The notes beneath the pieces are model-generated. The model did not search any database and was not told where the DNA came from. It saw only the letters and a list, made by a program, of their open reading frames with translations. Shown in pieces: positions 34,301 to 37,227 of a DNA stretch of 37,227 nt. The translations under genes and the position numbers were made by a program. The stretch's first letter is position 1; each line of letters starts with the position of its first letter. Source of the DNA: Bacteroidales bacterium (GTDB lineage Bacteria; Bacteroidota; Bacteroidia; Bacteroidales; Marinilabiliaceae); NCBI GenBank assembly GCA_003249255.1, contig QKJP01000027.1, positions 1-37,227 on the forward strand. The letters run 5' to 3'.

Positions 34301-35288
34301 AAATGATGGAAACTTTACAGCTGCATGTACCGTAGATGTAAAAATTGTTAATGTTGAAAGTGTCCAGCTAAGTAACGAACTTCTAGGTTTAAAAATTGGA
34401 GGTGTTCATACTTTAACGGCTTCAGTTGTGCCTGCCGATGCAAGTAACCGAGCATTAAAGTGGAGTTCTGATAATACCGCAGTGCTTACCGTTGTAGATG
34501 GAGTGCTAACTGCCAAAGGCTTAGGAAGTGCAAATGTAACAGTTACAAGTGTTGATGGAGGAAAAACAGCCGTGTGTAAAGTCTCAGTAAAAAGTAACGA
34601 TAGTTGGTTAGTGATAGAGGCCGAGTCGTTTACTACAACCGGAGGTGTGTTTGATGATTCAAAAGATGGAGGCCCCGGCAATGGAGTAGCTATTGATGGC
34701 GGAATTATTAATTATGTGAATTCCGGTGACTGGACAGAATATCAGATAACCATTCCTGCATCAGGGCAATACCAATTATCGTATTTGGTTGCTTGTCCAA
34801 GTAATAATGCAAACATTACCATTTTGATTGATGGTGTTGAGATTGCTGTTGATAAGCTTCCAAATAATGGTTTGGAAAGTGCCGGTTGGGATGCATACAC
34901 TTCTATTGTGGGTTCTGTGGTGAATTTAAATGCCGGTACATCCACCCTGAAAATTAAAGCAGGGACTGAAGCTTATGCCTGGAATTTAGATAAGATAGAG
35001 TTGGCAAAAATCGCAGAAGTTGCAACTGATGTTGATGTTGTTTCATCTTCAAAAGTTGAGTTTTATCCAAATCCGGCAAATGATGTACTCAATGTAAGCG
35101 GACTTCAAGGTGAATATTATCAGTTTACCATCACCAATATGGCCGGAGTTCCTGTAATTAGCTCATCCTTTAATGGACTTGATAATGCAAAAGTTGATAT
35201 CAGTAAACTTACAGATGGTATGTATTTGCTTAATATCAATAATAGTACGGAGTCTCTTATGAAGAAATTCTATAAAATCTCAAAATAA
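31365..35288 (+). CDS. GH86 beta-agarase/porphyranase with two CBM6, three Ig-like (BIG2) domains and T9SS signal
   Basis: A 1307-residue secreted enzyme. The signal peptide (1-22) ends in LSLAQ. The GH86 catalytic region (about 25-580) starts with NWNMKHSVNGVSDFNREKHITLH and contains LDVYFGRDNG. The likely acid/base is E205 in INEPD and the likely nucleophile is E366 in VISEYW. A beta-sandwich follows, then a CBM6 (about 705-820, IEAENYHDQSG), three BIG2 Ig-like domains (825-1080, SSIELNKSSLIIEPG and repeats with VTWSSSD), a second CBM6 (1080-1215), and a type A sorting domain (1226-1307, VEFYPNPANDVLNV to KFYKISK) for T9SS export. GH86 enzymes cleave agarose or porphyran of red algae; which one is not decided by sequence here. 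A hairpin separates it from the GH43 gene. Confidence 0.87.
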   Translation: MNLTRKYFLVGALACPLLSLAQTNVSVNWNMKHSVNGVSDFNREKHITLHSALGEPDWNGEYDKMNYLMNDLDVYFGRDNGSSTWKFKATPMTKEAVEYPDNQYPDMDEMVNFGQWCKDQYEMTDAVRLQFESRSKEMIHGTNPHPTYPTLSWHPGAWTETDPSWSPLLIETSADWVTQYLDKFFAHSASEKGEPLPKYWEVINEPDMIYMTGSGMHTSLEQIFEYHNLVAQGVKARLGDKAPLIGGMTWGLHDLHKQDGMGRFDCGMAPANYHPELKKIYEAACQTEYTNHGAEWFQWDAEWKGFMDAAGANMDFYSIHLYDWLNWETGAYSTQRTGGHVEATLDMVDWYQHYKYGESKPIVISEYWAIVDQTKLNVDPKYQDWANLRTFSNMLMQFLERPDLIVKSMPFAPVKAEWGDYVHEGTFYRYPITMMNKDDQGEWQWREIIKWYELWSEVKGTRIDTKATDVDVQVDAYVDGKDAYLILNNLELSEKTIALYSFGLENNSIVNISTKRLFLDTSLGDKGQPVLKKVDYDKLPKHITMAAEETMILKISYKNDVVINETNKEQKYYGEALNGGVEPLRVKGELTAEINNVSIPQVGEAQLRICGSWPANWVVTSHKEHTISINGHKLELDMDWRGNTSDAQWFGVLELDVPMEYLQANNTVHCKLVGEGTYANVSLRVWDFSTQPGRNSEIEVLPIELPNERIEAENYHDQSGVSANGGIVESFGTGDWMDYNVNALIAGDYNLAFNYATDRSGIIQIKTYVDGSTTPIVTDLTSTGGWGKYLTKAGVAVNLSAGAHKIRIEAVNDINLNYFSLTNNGIIPVSSIELNKSSLIIEPGKSANMLAVVSPKSATDNTVTWSSSDERILTVNAEGIVTGVKEGTAQLTASAQNGTVKAMCAVTVKANKVTGLALSSQKLSLPVGAQKQILATIFPSNATDKLVVWETSNNQVATVDENGFITAVSQGTATITAKTNDGNFTAACTVDVKIVNVESVQLSNELLGLKIGGVHTLTASVVPADASNRALKWSSDNTAVLTVVDGVLTAKGLGSANVTVTSVDGGKTAVCKVSVKSNDSWLVIEAESFTTTGGVFDDSKDGGPGNGVAIDGGIINYVNSGDWTEYQITIPASGQYQLSYLVACPSNNANITILIDGVEIAVDKLPNNGLESAGWDAYTSIVGSVVNLNAGTSTLKIKAGTEAYAWNLDKIELAKIAEVATDVDVVSSSKVEFYPNPANDVLNVSGLQGEYYQFTITNMAGVPVISSSFNGLDNAKVDISKLTDGMYLLNINNSTESLMKKFYKISK

Positions 35289-35306
35289 GTTTTCTATTGT
35301 ATGAAT

Positions 35307-35333
35307 AACACCCGGTTTTAACCGGGTGTTTTA
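35307..35333 (+). terminator. Hairpin between the GH86 and GH43 genes
   Basis: Perfect 10-bp stem AACACCCGGT (35307-35316) with ACCGGGTGTT (35321-35330) and a TTTA loop. The T run after it is short (TT, then A), so it may only partly stop transcription and lower GH43 expression relative to GH86. Confidence 0.7.
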
Positions 35334-35347
35334 AAAAAAAATAAAAA

Positions 35348-36952
35348 GTGAAAAGATTTAGTTTATTAGTTTCAGCATTGGGGTGTCTGATGGGTGTTTC
35401 AGCTCAAAACCCTTTTATTACCGAAATGTACACCGCAGACCCTACTGCTCGAGTTTTCAATGATGTGTTATATGTTTATCCGTCGCACGATATCAGTGGT
35501 TGTACAGAAAGTCAGGGTGATAATGGGTATTGCATGCCGGATTACCATGTGTTTTCAACTACTGATTTAGTAAACTGGACAGACCACGGTATGATTATCG
35601 ACCAAAACGATGTGCCTTGGGCTAAGAAAGATGCATACGGCATGTGGGCTCCCGATTGTATTGATAAAAACGGAAAATATTACCATTTTTTTCCGACTAT
35701 TCCGCAAGATGGAAGTGCTTTTCGTCGTATCGGTATTGCTAAATCTGATAGCCCAACCGGACCATTTACAGTTGAGCAAAACTATTTACAGGGCGTTAAA
35801 GGTTTCGACCCGGGCTTGTTTAAAGACGATGACGGCAAAGTGTACTTGTATGTTATTAACGATGGTGTGTTAAGTGGTATTCAGTTAGGGGATGATATGG
35901 TTTCCACTGTTGGCCAAAAAGTGGATATTCCAATGCCTGACGGATATAAGGAAGGGCCGTTTACCTTTAAAAGAAACGGAATATATTACTTTACTTTTGC
36001 ACATGTGCCGGATAGAAACGGTATCAGAGCTTATGAGATTGGATATGCAACAGGTACTAGTCCGCTAGGGCCATTTACTTACCAAGGTACAATAATGCCG
36101 CGTGTCGATTTTTACCAGTACGATACCAACCATGCCTCTTTTGTAGAGTGGAAAGGGAAGTGGTACATGTTCTATCACCATTGGTCCTTGAGCGGAAATA
36201 ACCGTTTACGTTCCATCAGAGCCGACGAAATTACTTTTAATCCCGATGGTACCATTCAAACGAAAGAAGCAACCATCAGAGGCGTTGGTATTCCTAAGGC
36301 CGGCGACATCATTCAGGTAGATCGCTACAACGAGATTGGTAACGCACAGGTTCATACCATGGAGGAAGGTAGTACAGAGCCAAAAGGTTTTCAGGTGGAT
36401 TACATTCAAAATGGTAGCTGGGTACGGTTTAACGATGTTGATTTTGGTTTAGGTTACCTTAAAGATGTGAGTGTGAGAGCCGCTACACAAGCGAGTGGTG
36501 GTACTGTAGAATTAAGAGTAGGAGCGCTAGACGGACAGCTTTTAGCAAGTATTCCTGTTACTTCTACTCAAGCATGGAATAATTACCAAACCTTCACAGC
36601 AAATTTTACTTCAACTGTCACCGGGGTACAGGATATATTCTTAGTCTTTAAAGGTTCTGATCCTTTCCTGTTTAACGTCAACTGGATTAAGTTTACCGAG
36701 AATGATGTGCCAACTTCTTTTTTAGAAAATGAATGCTCTGATGATGATTTAGTGATTATGCCCAATCCTGCAGAAGACATCATTACCTTAAACAAGAGCG
36801 TTCAAGATTATAAAATCCTTAACATGACCGGCGAAACAGTATTGCTTTCAAATAACAAGTCGGTAAATGATATAAGTGTATCAAAACTAAAGAGTGGTAC
36901 TTACATCCTGGCATTGGCTGATGGTACTACCCAAGCTTTTGTGAAGAAATAA
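35348..36952 (+). CDS. Secreted GH43 family glycosidase with CBM6 and T9SS sorting domain
   Basis: A 534-residue protein starting at GTG (35348-35350); no in-frame ATG precedes the signal peptide MKRFSLLVSALGCLMGVSAQ. The five-bladed propeller of GH43 shows the general base D31 (TADPTARVF), the pKa-tuning D154 (KGFDPGLF) and the acid E202 (YKEGPFTF). A CBM6 covers about 325-450 (VDYIQNGSWVRFNDVDFG). The C terminus (about 462-534, MPNPAEDIITL to TTQAFVKK) is a T9SS type A sorting domain. GH43 enzymes act on arabinans, xylans or galactans. Paired with a GH86 gene it may remove side groups or act on galactan-type chains, but specificity is open. It follows the GH86 gene by 59 bases across a hairpin. 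Confidence 0.88.
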   Translation: MKRFSLLVSALGCLMGVSAQNPFITEMYTADPTARVFNDVLYVYPSHDISGCTESQGDNGYCMPDYHVFSTTDLVNWTDHGMIIDQNDVPWAKKDAYGMWAPDCIDKNGKYYHFFPTIPQDGSAFRRIGIAKSDSPTGPFTVEQNYLQGVKGFDPGLFKDDDGKVYLYVINDGVLSGIQLGDDMVSTVGQKVDIPMPDGYKEGPFTFKRNGIYYFTFAHVPDRNGIRAYEIGYATGTSPLGPFTYQGTIMPRVDFYQYDTNHASFVEWKGKWYMFYHHWSLSGNNRLRSIRADEITFNPDGTIQTKEATIRGVGIPKAGDIIQVDRYNEIGNAQVHTMEEGSTEPKGFQVDYIQNGSWVRFNDVDFGLGYLKDVSVRAATQASGGTVELRVGALDGQLLASIPVTSTQAWNNYQTFTANFTSTVTGVQDIFLVFKGSDPFLFNVNWIKFTENDVPTSFLENECSDDDLVIMPNPAEDIITLNKSVQDYKILNMTGETVLLSNNKSVNDISVSKLKSGTYILALADGTTQAFVKK

Positions 36953-37018
36953 TTATGGTGATTGAGGTAAGATTTTTTTCTATTCAAAAATGGATAGCCC
37001 CATAAATGCACATAAAAT

Positions 37019-37048
37019 TTTAACACAGAGACACAAAGGCACAAAGTT
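37019..37048. repeat. ACACAAAGGCAC-type intergenic repeat, copy 2
   Basis: TTTAACACAGAGACACAAAG then GCACAAAGTT, downstream of the GH43 gene. Shares ACACAAAGGCAC with 16752-16775. The following TTTTTTACTCTGAGTCC is partly complementary. Confidence 0.5.
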
Positions 37049-37227
37049 TATTTGTTTTTTTACTCTGAGTCCCTTTTTCTTCTCCTGCATCGGGCCATAG
37101 CCGTCAAGCTAATATTGTAAAGTTTTATTTTTCATTTACTTACAGGGTGTAATTCCCCATATAGAGGAATTGTCAGTATTTTTCCCCATTTTTGTAATAT
37201 TATTATGTAAATAAAATGAAGGGCACT

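Noticed and set aside
34406-34681. 91-codon minus-strand open frame inside the GH86 gene
   Set aside because: It is the opposite-strand shadow of the BIG2 repeats and has no start context or family match.
35307-35333. A strong terminator ending GH86 transcription fully
   Set aside because: The stem is excellent but the following T run is short and interrupted, so full termination is not claimed.

Overview
The window looks like a piece of a marine Bacteroidota chromosome, most likely a Marinilabiliales- or Cytophaga-type organism. The evidence is AT-rich DNA, a propeller-type hybrid histidine kinase, a TPR/LuxR-type regulator, type IX secretion (T9SS) C-terminal sorting domains on exported enzymes, weak Shine-Dalgarno signals, and a GH86 agarase/porphyranase-type enzyme that points to red-algal polysaccharide. 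I see no tRNA, rRNA or CRISPR array.

Region 1 (1-9905, minus strand) is an assimilatory nitrate cluster. In transcription order it holds a NarK-type transporter, a nitrate reductase fused to its own FAD/NAD(P)H and BFD-type [2Fe-2S] modules, a nitrite/sulfite-reductase-like protein fused to rubredoxin but without cluster cysteines, moaA, moaD, moaE, and the first 157 or so codons of nirB. nirB is cut off by the end of an IS66-family insertion sequence that runs off the left edge. The spacers carry three families of short interspersed repeats plus a triple-hairpin REP-like element. Copies of one repeat have moved into the 3' ends of moaE and the rubredoxin gene and supply their last codons and stops.

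Region 2 (9906-13843) has a 577-base spacer, a tiny free-standing T9SS sorting-domain protein with a good terminator, and a large membrane sensor (sCache, PAS, CBS pair, DUF294/GlnD-like nucleotidyltransferase) that may sense a small molecule linked to nitrogen metabolism.

Region 3 (13844-26959) looks like a synthase-dependent exopolysaccharide system. The plus-strand run is a lone receiver domain, a TPR plus YaiO-type outer-membrane barrel (PgaA-like role), a membrane-anchored HEAT-repeat-like protein, a processive GT2 synthase (PgaC/BcsA-like), a hemerythrin-fold protein that has lost two iron-ligand histidines, and a GH16-like protein. Converging on it from the minus strand are a NodB-type deacetylase lipoprotein (PgaB-like role), a TIM-barrel glycosidase-like protein, and a hybrid histidine kinase with no DNA-binding output. 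This set is the best candidate for an undescribed system in the window.

Region 4 (26960-37227) holds a structured intergenic stretch ending in a minus-strand terminator, recQ, a TPR/LuxR-type regulator, and a divergent pair of T9SS-exported polysaccharide-degrading enzymes: a GH86 protein with two CBM6 and three Ig-like domains, then a GH43 protein with CBM6. The right edge is repeat-rich intergenic DNA.
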